Assembly (NCBI GenBank): GCA_002371705.1
Contig: DFGI01000047.1
Span: forward strand, 1-31,785
DNA length: 31,785 nucleotides
Reading direction: 5' to 3'
Origin: Bacteroidales bacterium UBA3754
Lineage (GTDB): Bacteria; Bacteroidota; Bacteroidia; Bacteroidales; UBA1715
Shown here: positions 14,458-24,098 of the stretch, piece by piece
How the letters are laid out: each line of letters starts with the position of its first letter
How positions within the stretch are numbered: position 1 is the first letter of the stretch
Notes under the pieces: model-generated
The model's database searches: none
Told to the model about the DNA's origin: nothing
The model's input: only the letters and a program-made list of their open reading frames with translations
Program-made: the position numbers and the translations under genes

Positions 14458-17400
14458 ATGAAAACATTCTACACCTTTCAAAAGTTTATTGCTTCTTGTA
14501 TTGTTTTGTGTTTCAGCTTTCAATTGTTTGCCATAAACCAAATTGACGGCAATTGGGAAGAATATGGTTTAACCTCGGAATACGATGGCTATTATGTGAT
14601 TGCCACGGCGGAGGATTTGGAAGAGTTTCGTAGTATGTGGAATTCTAATAATACATATAATGGTGTTGTTGTTGCTAATATTACGGTAAACGAGTCTGTG
14701 CTTGATGAAAATGGCGAACTACGAAGTGATTGGGAAACAACAGTTACAAAGCGATGGGGGTCTGCATCTACTTATTCTGGTACATTTGACGGACGTAATC
14801 ACACGATATCAGGACTTCATATAACATATGGTGGTTATGCAGTAGGGTTGTTTTGTTATGTTAAAGATGGAACAATTATAAAAAATGTAAAGATTAAGGA
14901 TAGTTATATTAAAGGGAAAGAGGCTGTAGGTGGAATATGTGGAACGAATTCAAGAAACGATGATGTTATAACTATAAGTAATTGTGTTGTAGATGCATAT
15001 ATCGTAGCAACATCGGATAGGGCAGGAGGAATTTATGGTGGACATGGAGCTTGGTATTCTGAAGAAAAAAGTGTTGTTGAAAATTGTATTAATAATGGGA
15101 CTGTTGTTGTTTCAGGAGGAACTGTGGGGGGAATATGTTCGGAATGGAGTGGTGACATTATCAATTGTAGCAATAATGGTGTAGTGAAGGGAAATGAATA
15201 TGTAGGGGGAATTGTTGGAGATGGGAATTTATATAGTTATTATTCTAACACTTCGACTATATCGAAGTGTCATAATGATGGTATCGTTTCTGGATATCAG
15301 TATGTGGGTGGTATTGCAGGTAATGGGTATATTATATCAGAATCTTATAATTTAGGAGATGTAACAGGCGTGACATATGTAGGTGGTATAGCTGGCGCAA
15401 TTCTTCGCACAATGGAAAATGTGTATAATGTTGGTGCTATTTCTGCCAATGCAGGATATGTGGGAGGTTTAGCAGGATCGGCCAATGATATTTCAAATTC
15501 ATACAATGCTGGTAGAGTGTCAAATAATTCGTATTTGAACAATGTAGGGGGGTTATGTGGAACATGTTCGGGAACGATGAGGAATTGTTACTATGACACA
15601 GAGGTGTGTTCTAATTTTGCGGTAAACAATTCATTTTATGATGGTGCAACGGGGAAAAAAACTGCTGATATGTGTTCTACGACATTATTAACTGGTTTGT
15701 CCTCTGATGTTTGGGCAGCAGGGACACCAGATGTGGGTGGATCTATTATACCTAAGGATGATGAATTCGCAACTAAAGCTATAGGAAGATACCCTCGATT
15801 GAAATTTATAAGTCCGTATACTTATGTGCCTTATGCCTGGGAGATTTATTATAATATAGGGACTCCTTCAATGCCAGAATGGGAACCTTGTAAACCAATT
15901 TATTCTATCCAAGATTTTGTAGAAATGATATTATCTCCAACGGCTACGTTTGTTTTAATGAATGATATAACAGAATTTAGAAATTTGTCAGATGGAAATC
16001 TGCTTGAAACGCCAGTAGTTGAGTGGGATGATCCAATTAGTCTTTTTAAAGGAAAATTGTATGGACGGGGAAAAACCATTGCTGGCTTATGCAAGACCTC
16101 TATAACGGGTAATGGCGGTTTATTTGGTAAAGTGGAAAATGCGTTAATAGTAGATTTAAATATCGCTAATTGTAGATTTGATGGAGAATATGTAGGTGGT
16201 ATTACGGCACGTGCTTCGGGAAATACGAATATTATAAATTGTAATAATTTTTGCAACATTAATACGTCAGCAAATGCTGTTGGTGGAATTTGTGGATATG
16301 TGAGTATTAGTCATCAAGAACAAGAAAAAATAACAATAAGAAATTGTAATAATTATGGTGAAATAAGAGGTGGAAATAGCAGTAAAAGTGGTGGTATTTG
16401 TGGCTATTTAGATGCTCCTTTTTTTGATCTAATAGAATGTACGAATAGTGGAAATATAGTAAATGGCTCTTATGAAGGAGGTATAGTTGGATGTGCGGCT
16501 ACAGGAAATAATAGGGCAGCAAATATAATAAAGTGTGTTAATAAGGGAACTATTTCCTCTGTTACAGGGATAATTGGAGGGATTGTCGGTCATATTCAAG
16601 TATATGTTGCCTTAAAATATTGCTTGAATGCAGGAAAAGTTGTCAATATAGGATCGGGTACCACAGGTGGTATTGCAGGAAGCGAAAATGCTGGTGGTTC
16701 TTTTCAACAATGTCTTAATATAGGAGAAGTACAGTCAGTAGCAACTGGTAGTGCAATTTGTAATAGTGGAAGTTTTTCGTATAACTATTACAATTCTGAT
16801 ATTTGTTTGTTTGGGGCCGTCGCAAATGAAGATGATTGGGCAGATAAAGGTATGACAACATCGGAATTAATAAAGGGTGAACTGCCATCAGGCTTTAGTT
16901 CAGATTATTGGGCTATCCGTTCTGCCGAAGTAAAGGATATGAAGAAATACTATTACTATCCTTATTTAAAATGTTACGGTGCGGATTCGGCTATTTTGGC
17001 AGTGGTAAGAGATTGTCACTCGGTAACAATGAATTTCAATGGGGGGACGACAACAGATGATGTGATTTCTTTCTATGTGGAAACTGAGGAAGCTCAATTA
17101 CCGCGTAACATGGTTAAAGAAGGTTGTACGTTTGCTGGCTGGTATGACAACTCCAATTACACAAGTTCTGCGTTTACTGAAATTCCTCTTACCGAAACGC
17201 AACCTAAAACGTTCTATGCCAAATGGATTGCCAATAACTACACTATAACCTATGAACTTGACGGTGGAACTGTCAATAGTGGGAAAAATACCACATACAC
17301 CTATGGGTATGGGGTAGTGTTGCCTACCGATGTCACAAAAAATGGCTACACGTTCAAAGGGTGGTACGATAATCCTCGTTTTGAGGGTGAATCAGTTCTC

Positions 17401-19443
17401 GCAATTCCTGCAAATGCGACGGGTAACAAGACCTATTATGCAAATTGGGTTGTGAATACCTATAATGTGACGTTCTTTACATACGAAGGCATAATGAACA
17501 CTGAGATAGATAGTTATACGTTTGGTGAAGAAACGGTATTGCCGACTGATGTCACAAAATCTGGTTATGATTTCGGCGGTTGGTACACCAACGATTCATA
17601 TTCGGGCGTTGCAATCCAGTCTATCGCATCAAACGAAACGGGCGACAAAATGTATTATGCCAAATGGAATAAAAAATCATATCCCGTTTCGGTAACGTTT
17701 GATAGGGCAATGGGTTCCATTTCGGGTATTGATTCGTACTTGCACGGCGACAATGCGGTTCTCAAGGCACACGCCGATGCTGGCTATGATTTTGCTTTCT
17801 GGAGTTGCGCCGATGAAACTGTTTTGGAAGACAAGAATGTGCAGGATTCAACGTTGACGTTCGTGGTGACAAGCCCTACGGAACTTTCTGCAACCTTCAA
17901 ATTCAAGGAAATCGTGTATCCAGCTGCGGATTTTGTAATCGGCACGGTTAAGACGGAAACGGAAATTACTCCGATAGACCTTGCAACGTTGTTTGAATCA
18001 AGCGAAGGTGGCGAAATCTCGTATATGGTGACAAGTTCGTCGCCAAACGTGTTGCTTCCGCAAATTGAGGATGGAAAACTCTATCTTGCCACAATGGGAT
18101 TGCAAGGAAAGGCAACCATCACAGTGACGGCAAAACTTGCGAATGGCAACAAGTCGTCGCTTTCGGCCGAGGCAGTTGTGGAATACAATTGTAACATTCA
18201 CGTCGTGCCGACAATAGTTAATGCAAGTTGTTACGGATTTTCCGACGGAAGCATTTCGTTGGCTGCCGAAAACGACTATTCATATCAATGGATTGGCGAA
18301 GAGGTTACGACAAACAAAATAGAAAATGTCAAAGCGGGCAACTACTCCGTGCAGATAACCGACGAACGTGGCTGTAAGTCTTTGGAGACCTACACCGTCT
18401 CGCAACCTGATGAGATTTCTGTTGAAATTGCTGAGGTAGTTAATCCTCGTTGTGGCGTACAGAGCGAGATTCGTTTGAATGCTGCTGGCGACTACACGTA
18501 TGCGTGGAGCAATGGTTCTACGGGAAAAGACCTCATTGGTGCTGAAATTGGCGACTACTCGGTTGTAGTTACAAACCCCGAAACAGGTTGTAGCACAACA
18601 TTAACGCAATCATTGGAACTTACGTTCCAAAAACCTCAGATTTCGCTTGTGACGGTAAGCAAGGAAACGGGCAAAAACTTGATTGTGTGGGTGCGTGAGA
18701 ACACCGACCAAATTGCGTACTATACAATTTATCGTGAAGGAGCGCAATCGAAAAAATATACCGAGATAGGAACGGTCAACTATTCCGAAATCAGTGTGTT
18801 CCAAGATGATGTGGCAAAACCGATGACTCGTCAATGGAGTTACAAAATCTCCGCAACCGACGTGTGCGGCCACGAAACCGAGTTGAGCGAAGCACATACT
18901 ACATTGCATCTCAACGAGATGGAAAGTATGCACGATGGCATGGCAGAGTTGATTTGGCAACCATACGAAGGTTTGGAATACAATTCGTTCTACATTGTGC
19001 GCGAAACCAAGGTGAACAATTATACCTTCATCGACACAGTGACAACCGTTCCTTCAACGCTTACTTCTTACACGGCAGAAATTCCTCCATTAGGAAAAAG
19101 TATTTTCTACGTGGGTGTTAAGTTGGACAAAGTAATCGACCCGAAACAGTTTATGAAAGCAGAGTCTGGCCCGTTTGCGTTGGCGTTGTCGAACATTGCC
19201 GAAGCTGAAAGTATGGATATTCCCGATGCGGTTGAATGTGTGGTAAATTCTGTTGAGGTTTCTATAATCAATCACACAATTTTTGTAAAAAATGCGGCAA
19301 ACAAAACTATTGATGTATATGGAATCAATGGTTGCAAAATAGTTTCCGTTAACGGTTTGGAAATCAATGCAATTGATGTGCCGCATGATGGTGTGTATTT
19401 TGTGGTTGTAGATGGGAAAGCGACGAAGGTTTTGGTGAAATAA
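14458..19443 (+). CDS. large mosaic surface adhesin: GLUG repeats, InlB repeats, SprB-like repeats, T9SS sorting domain
   Basis: A 1661-residue secreted protein. The ATG at 14458 starts a signal peptide (MKTFYTFQKFIASCIVLCF, cleavage near LFA-IN); the longer frame opens at a TTG and is rejected. In order: GLUG-type repeats with VGGIxG cores at about 157-370 and 550-740, separated by a spacer; three InlB B-type repeats at about 856-1075 (each ending FxGWYxN...YYAxW); a divergent InlB repeat to about 1150; an Ig-like segment; two SprB-like repeats at about 1250-1382 (SCYGFSDGSISL...GNYSVQITDERGC); two fibronectin-like segments; and a C-terminal T9SS type A sorting domain at about 1600-1661 ending GVYFVVVDGKATKVLVK. 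It is probably exported by T9SS and anchored at the surface as an adhesin. Codon use changes along the gene. Confidence 0.87.
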   Translation: MKTFYTFQKFIASCIVLCFSFQLFAINQIDGNWEEYGLTSEYDGYYVIATAEDLEEFRSMWNSNNTYNGVVVANITVNESVLDENGELRSDWETTVTKRWGSASTYSGTFDGRNHTISGLHITYGGYAVGLFCYVKDGTIIKNVKIKDSYIKGKEAVGGICGTNSRNDDVITISNCVVDAYIVATSDRAGGIYGGHGAWYSEEKSVVENCINNGTVVVSGGTVGGICSEWSGDIINCSNNGVVKGNEYVGGIVGDGNLYSYYSNTSTISKCHNDGIVSGYQYVGGIAGNGYIISESYNLGDVTGVTYVGGIAGAILRTMENVYNVGAISANAGYVGGLAGSANDISNSYNAGRVSNNSYLNNVGGLCGTCSGTMRNCYYDTEVCSNFAVNNSFYDGATGKKTADMCSTTLLTGLSSDVWAAGTPDVGGSIIPKDDEFATKAIGRYPRLKFISPYTYVPYAWEIYYNIGTPSMPEWEPCKPIYSIQDFVEMILSPTATFVLMNDITEFRNLSDGNLLETPVVEWDDPISLFKGKLYGRGKTIAGLCKTSITGNGGLFGKVENALIVDLNIANCRFDGEYVGGITARASGNTNIINCNNFCNINTSANAVGGICGYVSISHQEQEKITIRNCNNYGEIRGGNSSKSGGICGYLDAPFFDLIECTNSGNIVNGSYEGGIVGCAATGNNRAANIIKCVNKGTISSVTGIIGGIVGHIQVYVALKYCLNAGKVVNIGSGTTGGIAGSENAGGSFQQCLNIGEVQSVATGSAICNSGSFSYNYYNSDICLFGAVANEDDWADKGMTTSELIKGELPSGFSSDYWAIRSAEVKDMKKYYYYPYLKCYGADSAILAVVRDCHSVTMNFNGGTTTDDVISFYVETEEAQLPRNMVKEGCTFAGWYDNSNYTSSAFTEIPLTETQPKTFYAKWIANNYTITYELDGGTVNSGKNTTYTYGYGVVLPTDVTKNGYTFKGWYDNPRFEGESVLAIPANATGNKTYYANWVVNTYNVTFFTYEGIMNTEIDSYTFGEETVLPTDVTKSGYDFGGWYTNDSYSGVAIQSIASNETGDKMYYAKWNKKSYPVSVTFDRAMGSISGIDSYLHGDNAVLKAHADAGYDFAFWSCADETVLEDKNVQDSTLTFVVTSPTELSATFKFKEIVYPAADFVIGTVKTETEITPIDLATLFESSEGGEISYMVTSSSPNVLLPQIEDGKLYLATMGLQGKATITVTAKLANGNKSSLSAEAVVEYNCNIHVVPTIVNASCYGFSDGSISLAAENDYSYQWIGEEVTTNKIENVKAGNYSVQITDERGCKSLETYTVSQPDEISVEIAEVVNPRCGVQSEIRLNAAGDYTYAWSNGSTGKDLIGAEIGDYSVVVTNPETGCSTTLTQSLELTFQKPQISLVTVSKETGKNLIVWVRENTDQIAYYTIYREGAQSKKYTEIGTVNYSEISVFQDDVAKPMTRQWSYKISATDVCGHETELSEAHTTLHLNEMESMHDGMAELIWQPYEGLEYNSFYIVRETKVNNYTFIDTVTTVPSTLTSYTAEIPPLGKSIFYVGVKLDKVIDPKQFMKAESGPFALALSNIAEAESMDIPDAVECVVNSVEVSIINHTIFVKNAANKTIDVYGINGCKIVSVNGLEINAIDVPHDGVYFVVVDGKATKVLVK

Positions 19444-19448
19444 TTCAC

Positions 19449-19472
19449 AATGCTCAATGCTTAATGCTCAAT
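19449..19472. repeat. tandem heptad repeat AATGCTC/AATGCTT/AATGCTC-AAT
   Basis: Three 7-base units in a row lie between the stop of the adhesin and the end of the GT4 gene on the other strand. The array encodes the last residues (LSIKH) and the stop codon of that glycosyltransferase, so its C-terminus may have been set by the repeat. Confidence 0.6.
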
Positions 19473-20698
19473 ATCGCTTGATACACTTTTTCGTATGCGG
19501 CGATGCCTTTTTCCAATGAATAATATTCCTCGGCAACCGTTCGGAGATTGTTTCTGTCAATGTGAGTAGTTTCAAGTATTTGAGAAACTGCTTGAGAATA
19601 TTCTTGTGCTGTAAAATCTTGTATGACAACGCCTTGCTGACAGTGCGACATAATCTCGTCAACATCGCCAACGCCAGCATTGCACACCAACGGAATGCCA
19701 ACCGATAGTAATTCTCCCATTTTCGTAGGCGAGGAGGCTTTTTTGGAATACACAGGTTTTATAAAAAATATCGACCAATTCGACAGCGACACATACGCGG
19801 GAACATCTTCCCTGTTTGCTTTCACCACACGCAATGCCGAGCGCGGAACGTCTTTTCTCATTGCCATTGATTCCAGCCAATCGGCGCTGTCGGGCGTGAT
19901 GCATAAGAAAATTGCAGAATTATTCTTTTCGTAGAGAACCTTGAAGAAATCAAACATTTCCTCGGTCATATACCAAGTGCCAAACGAACCTAAATAACTC
20001 AATACAAATGAATTATCGGGAATATATAAAGTTTTTCGTAAAGATTCTGATGATTTATCGCGATGTGTGAATAATTGCATATCGGCGCAACATGGTATAA
20101 CCGCAATGGGGACGTTTTGCTTTTGATACGATTTCCAAGTGCGGATTTCGTTTGCTCCATTTTGGGTTAAACTAATAATGTAAGATGACTTTGTAATGAA
20201 TTCTTTCTCAACGTTTTTAAAGTACTTATACACTAAACGATATACCCATTTTGACAAGTCCCAAATTCCACCTTCCACACGCTCGTCTGCCCAAAAACCT
20301 CGCATATCGAAAATCCATGGCAAACCAAATTTCTTTTTGCAATACGCTCCTACGTGCGCACTGATGTAGCTTCGGCAATGAATCAATTGAATGTTGTTTG
20401 ACTTATCAGCAATGATATTCGAAGCTGTGTTCTGCAATCGGTGCAGGTCGTATAGCGTGGAGAAAACTGCTGGCCTTGCTGTGTAGGGAATAGGGTGCCA
20501 TACAATATCGTTCTGTTCCAACAATTTGGAAATGAATTTTTTACGTTTTTCGAAAGCAATTTCTTTCTCACAACTTAAAATATGTACAGCATAGCCTTTT
20601 TTTCTCAAGCCTTTCAAATACGGTATTACTTGCGATTGTCCGAGGTTGTCGGTCATCCCATCGTATGAAACATATAATACTCCACAAGGTTTTACCAT
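19454..20698 (-). CDS. family 4 glycosyltransferase
   Basis: A 414-residue GT-B enzyme. VLYVSYDGMTDNLGQSQVIP is a typical N-terminus of polysaccharide-locus GT4 proteins; LSYLGSFGTWYMTEEMFDFF is the start of the C-terminal Rossmann domain, and KKASSPTKMGELLSVGIPLV replaces the usual EX7E region, keeping the nucleotide-sugar binding glutamate (MGE). It should transfer a sugar to a surface polysaccharide precursor on the cytoplasmic face. It follows asnB by 4 nt and is the last gene of the pyrE operon. The final residues come from a short tandem repeat shared with the intergenic gap. Confidence 0.88.
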   Translation of the reverse strand: MVKPCGVLYVSYDGMTDNLGQSQVIPYLKGLRKKGYAVHILSCEKEIAFEKRKKFISKLLEQNDIVWHPIPYTARPAVFSTLYDLHRLQNTASNIIADKSNNIQLIHCRSYISAHVGAYCKKKFGLPWIFDMRGFWADERVEGGIWDLSKWVYRLVYKYFKNVEKEFITKSSYIISLTQNGANEIRTWKSYQKQNVPIAVIPCCADMQLFTHRDKSSESLRKTLYIPDNSFVLSYLGSFGTWYMTEEMFDFFKVLYEKNNSAIFLCITPDSADWLESMAMRKDVPRSALRVVKANREDVPAYVSLSNWSIFFIKPVYSKKASSPTKMGELLSVGIPLVCNAGVGDVDEIMSHCQQGVVIQDFTAQEYSQAVSQILETTHIDRNNLRTVAEEYYSLEKGIAAYEKVYQAILSIKH

Positions 20699-20702
20699 TA
20701 AA

Positions 20703-22550
20703 CTATAATTTTTCAGTCATAAACTTTTGAACAAGAATAATTTGCCAAATTCTATTGTATAAATAATCATTATTCCCCCAATTAAATTTCCGCACAATTG
20801 CACGAACTTCTTTTGGGTTGAATATAGCTGTTCCTTGTATTAAGTTTTTGTTTAAATAATCATCGATAAGATAATGTAAATCTTTATGTAACCATTCGCA
20901 CAATGGAATTGAAAATCCCCATTTTGGTCTGTCGAACAATTCCGAAGGAACATAATCGTATAAAACCTGTCGCAACAAGTATTTTTGCACGCCATTGTGG
21001 ATTTTTAGATTTTCATTCAGATTAAGTGCAAATTCCACAATTGTGTAATCGAGCAGCGGAACACGCACTTCCAGAGAATGTTTCATTGACGAACGGTCAA
21101 CTTTGGTGAGCAAATCCTCGCGTAAATACGACTGGATGTCGAAAAATGATTGGTTTTCGGCGGATGATAGTGGGCGAGGAGCAGTTGTCCATTCATACGG
21201 ACACGAGAATTCCGCCACAAATTCGGGATTCAACACCGACGGGATTTCTTTTCGTGAAAATAAATATTGCTCCTGCGAAAAGATATGTGATGGCAGATGT
21301 GCTTCATCAGGATAATCGAACACACAAGCGGCGCGTTTTGTTCGTGATGTGCCGCAACGCAATGCTAAGGCAATAAGTTTTTTGTTATTCTTTATCTTTT
21401 GATTATCAAACCGTTGCGCCCAATTGTACGCACCATACCCCATAAACAATTCATCACCACCATCGCCCGACAGAATCATTGTCGCTTTTGTTTTCGCCAA
21501 TTTTGAGACAAGCATGGTCGGAATTGCCGACGAATCAGAAAATGGCTCGTCGAACACATCCAAAATTGATGGAATCAACTGCGCCGCATCCTTATAGGTT
21601 ACCTTCATTTCGGTATGGTTAGTACCAAGATAATCAGCAACTTGCTTTGCATAATGGCTTTCGTCATATTTGTTTTCCGCAAATGAGATGGTGAACGTGT
21701 TCAACTGTGACGATAGATTACGTTGTGCAACCGCTGTAATCAACGACGAGTCGATGCCGCCACTCAAAAATGTTCCGTATGGTACATCGCTTCTTAGGCG
21801 GTATCGTACCGATTGTTCCACCAAATCACGTAAAATTTCCTTTGCGGAATAAAGCTCGTCAATCGTTTGTGGTTCAATGTGTTCCTGCAACGACCAATAC
21901 GATTTGATTTCCATTCCCGAAGCAGAAACTTCGGCATAATTGCCAGCAGGCAATCTGTAAATATTTGAATAAATTGTTTCCTCAATGCCAGTATAGCCAA
22001 CGTGAAGAAAATGATTTAATGCGTTATAATTTACAGATTTATTTTTATTTATAAAATTTAATTCAAGCAATGCTTTAATTTCTGAAGCAAATGCGAAATT
22101 ATGTCCGTCCCAATAGTAGAAAAGAGGTTTGACTCCTATTCTGTCGCGAATTAAAAGCAGTTTTTTCTCCAGAGTGTCGTATAACGCAATGGCAAACATG
22201 CCATTAAAATATTCCACCGCGCTGATACCGTCGGCTATCAGTGTTTTAAGCACGATTTCTGTGTCGGAGGCTGTTTTCACTTGAATTTGTTGTTCCCGGC
22301 GAATCTCGTCGTAATTATATACTTCGCCGTTATAGACTATCACGTAGCGACCATCATCCGAAGTCATCGGTTGATTTGATTCATCAGATAAGTCAATGAT
22401 TTTCAATCGTCTGTGGACAAGTCCCACACATTCGTCCGAAAAAATGCCTTGATGTTCCGGTCCCCTTGATGCAATACTTTCACCAACGCATGCTAATTCA
22501 CTTGGAAAGAATACGTTGTGCTCAGAAAAATATCCAGCAATGCCACACAT
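20703..22550 (-). CDS. asnB: asparagine synthase (glutamine-hydrolysing)
   Basis: A 615-residue two-domain amidotransferase. C2 of MCGIAGYF is the glutaminase nucleophile, with YNGEVYNY (73-80) and the glutamine-binding residues of class II amidotransferases; the synthetase domain has the PP-loop SGGIDSS (263-269) and LSGDGGDELFMGYGAYNW. The general reaction is ATP-dependent amide transfer from glutamine to aspartate. Its place between a lytic transglycosylase and a glycosyltransferase gene fits the many asnB homologues in O-antigen and capsule loci that amidate sugar acids, so either role is possible. Gaps to the neighbours are 3 and 4 nt. Confidence 0.9.
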   Translation of the reverse strand: MCGIAGYFSEHNVFFPSELACVGESIASRGPEHQGIFSDECVGLVHRRLKIIDLSDESNQPMTSDDGRYVIVYNGEVYNYDEIRREQQIQVKTASDTEIVLKTLIADGISAVEYFNGMFAIALYDTLEKKLLLIRDRIGVKPLFYYWDGHNFAFASEIKALLELNFINKNKSVNYNALNHFLHVGYTGIEETIYSNIYRLPAGNYAEVSASGMEIKSYWSLQEHIEPQTIDELYSAKEILRDLVEQSVRYRLRSDVPYGTFLSGGIDSSLITAVAQRNLSSQLNTFTISFAENKYDESHYAKQVADYLGTNHTEMKVTYKDAAQLIPSILDVFDEPFSDSSAIPTMLVSKLAKTKATMILSGDGGDELFMGYGAYNWAQRFDNQKIKNNKKLIALALRCGTSRTKRAACVFDYPDEAHLPSHIFSQEQYLFSRKEIPSVLNPEFVAEFSCPYEWTTAPRPLSSAENQSFFDIQSYLREDLLTKVDRSSMKHSLEVRVPLLDYTIVEFALNLNENLKIHNGVQKYLLRQVLYDYVPSELFDRPKWGFSIPLCEWLHKDLHYLIDDYLNKNLIQGTAIFNPKEVRAIVRKFNWGNNDYLYNRIWQIILVQKFMTEKL

Positions 22551-22553
22551 ATA

Positions 22554-24098
22554 TTATTGAATTCTAAGATTCATTCCCGGCGAAAGTTTCGACGAGGTTA
22601 ATCCGTTCAAACTCTTAATGTTCTCAACAGTAGTGCCATACGCCTGCGAGATTCCCCACAATGTGTCGCCTTGCCGCACGGTGTGGAACGACGAACTGTT
22701 TGTTACAGGAGGTGTAATTGTTGAGTTTTGTTTTGTTGAAGTTGACGAAGCAACGGTCTTTTGCGTTGATTTCGTTGAGGTATGGGCATAGTTTCCCCCA
22801 CCCTGTTTCGCAACATATACGACTAATTTGTCTCCTATATGCAACATGTTGCTCGTTTTATGGTTCCACGATTTCAGCGCGTTGACAGATACGCCATATT
22901 TTGATGCAATTTTTGAATACGTATCGCCCTGACGTACGGTGTAATATGTTTTTGTTTTTCCTGCTGTTGAAGTTGAGTAATCAACTTTCGAAGAAGAAGA
23001 GGCTATTACCCGTTCAGGCTGTAAATTCAAGTAAAGAGAGTCTTTGTAGGCGTAAATTGAATCTTGCAGACGGATAAATGGCGACACAATTTCCAATGGC
23101 AAATACAGCGGGCTACCTTCTTCACTATATGGCACCATATCGGCCTTATACTGCGGATTTACATCTTCAATTTCTTTCAGCGGAACTTGCAGATATTCAG
23201 CTACTTGCTTGAAATGCAGTTTTTTCTTCACAAGTACCGTATCAACTTGTGGCACAGTGACTTTTCGAGGGTAAAGGTTGTGCAGTTCGTGATGTTCAAA
23301 CACATAAAATGCCGCTATGAACGCTGGCACATAGCTTCGGGTTTCTCTTGGAAGGTTTGGGTAAATATCCCAAAAGTCGGTTTTTCCGCCCGAGCGTGCA
23401 ATTGCCTTTTTCACGTTCCCAGGTCCGCAGTTGTAGGCAGCAATTGCCAAAATCCAATCATCGAAAATTGAGTAGAGCGAATTCAAATATTGAGCTGCCG
23501 CATGGGTTGATTTCACTGGGTCGCAGCGTTCATCGAGGTACGAATCAATTTTCAACCCATATACCTTACCCGTTGATGGCATAAACTGCCACAATCCACG
23601 GGCTCCAGCGGGCGATTTCGCTTTGGGATTTAGTGCGGATTCAATAATCGAAAGATATTTCAATTCCAGTGGCACGTTGTATTTCTCAAATACATCCTCG
23701 AACATTGGAAAATAATATTCTGCCATTCCAAGCATTGTCGCCACGGAATTTCTTCGCCGGTTTGCGTACACATCAATGTAAGTCTGAACTTTTTCGTTGT
23801 AGGTCAACGGAACCACTGAATTCATCTGTTCGATGCGTTTTTTGTATTCCCTGTCGGAAAAATGTGGCACGTAGGTGCTGTCACGGTGGTGCTTCACGTT
23901 GTCGGGATGCTGTATTGCGCCTGCGTTTTGGGCATACCACAAGTTCACCAAACTATCAAGTTGCGTGTTGTAGTTGTTGACGACAAAATCCTCTCGGCTG
24001 GCGGAATCTATCGGGCTTTCCAACGTGTTGTCTTGGTTCTGCGCGTATGCGAGAACACTCCAAAACAATATTGTCAGAACTGCGAACTGTTTCCTCAT
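22554..24098 (-). CDS. membrane-bound lytic murein transglycosylase (MltD-like) with two LysM domains
   Basis: A 514-residue exported protein. Residues 1-20 form a signal peptide (WSVLAYAQ). The SLT domain (about 135-270) has the catalytic glutamate E153 in YLSIIESALNPKAKSPAG, then GLWQFMPSTG and AYNCGPGNV. LysM 1 covers 385-429 and LysM 2 471-514, both starting (Y/F)xTVRQGDT, joined by a Ser/Thr-rich linker (430-470). It cleaves peptidoglycan glycan strands to 1,6-anhydro ends in the periplasm; the LysM domains hold it on the wall. No lipobox cysteine is seen, so a soluble or loosely attached form is likely. Its start overlaps the stop of the GldA gene (ATGA). Confidence 0.93.
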   Translation of the reverse strand: MRKQFAVLTILFWSVLAYAQNQDNTLESPIDSASREDFVVNNYNTQLDSLVNLWYAQNAGAIQHPDNVKHHRDSTYVPHFSDREYKKRIEQMNSVVPLTYNEKVQTYIDVYANRRRNSVATMLGMAEYYFPMFEDVFEKYNVPLELKYLSIIESALNPKAKSPAGARGLWQFMPSTGKVYGLKIDSYLDERCDPVKSTHAAAQYLNSLYSIFDDWILAIAAYNCGPGNVKKAIARSGGKTDFWDIYPNLPRETRSYVPAFIAAFYVFEHHELHNLYPRKVTVPQVDTVLVKKKLHFKQVAEYLQVPLKEIEDVNPQYKADMVPYSEEGSPLYLPLEIVSPFIRLQDSIYAYKDSLYLNLQPERVIASSSSKVDYSTSTAGKTKTYYTVRQGDTYSKIASKYGVSVNALKSWNHKTSNMLHIGDKLVVYVAKQGGGNYAHTSTKSTQKTVASSTSTKQNSTITPPVTNSSSFHTVRQGDTLWGISQAYGTTVENIKSLNGLTSSKLSPGMNLRIQ

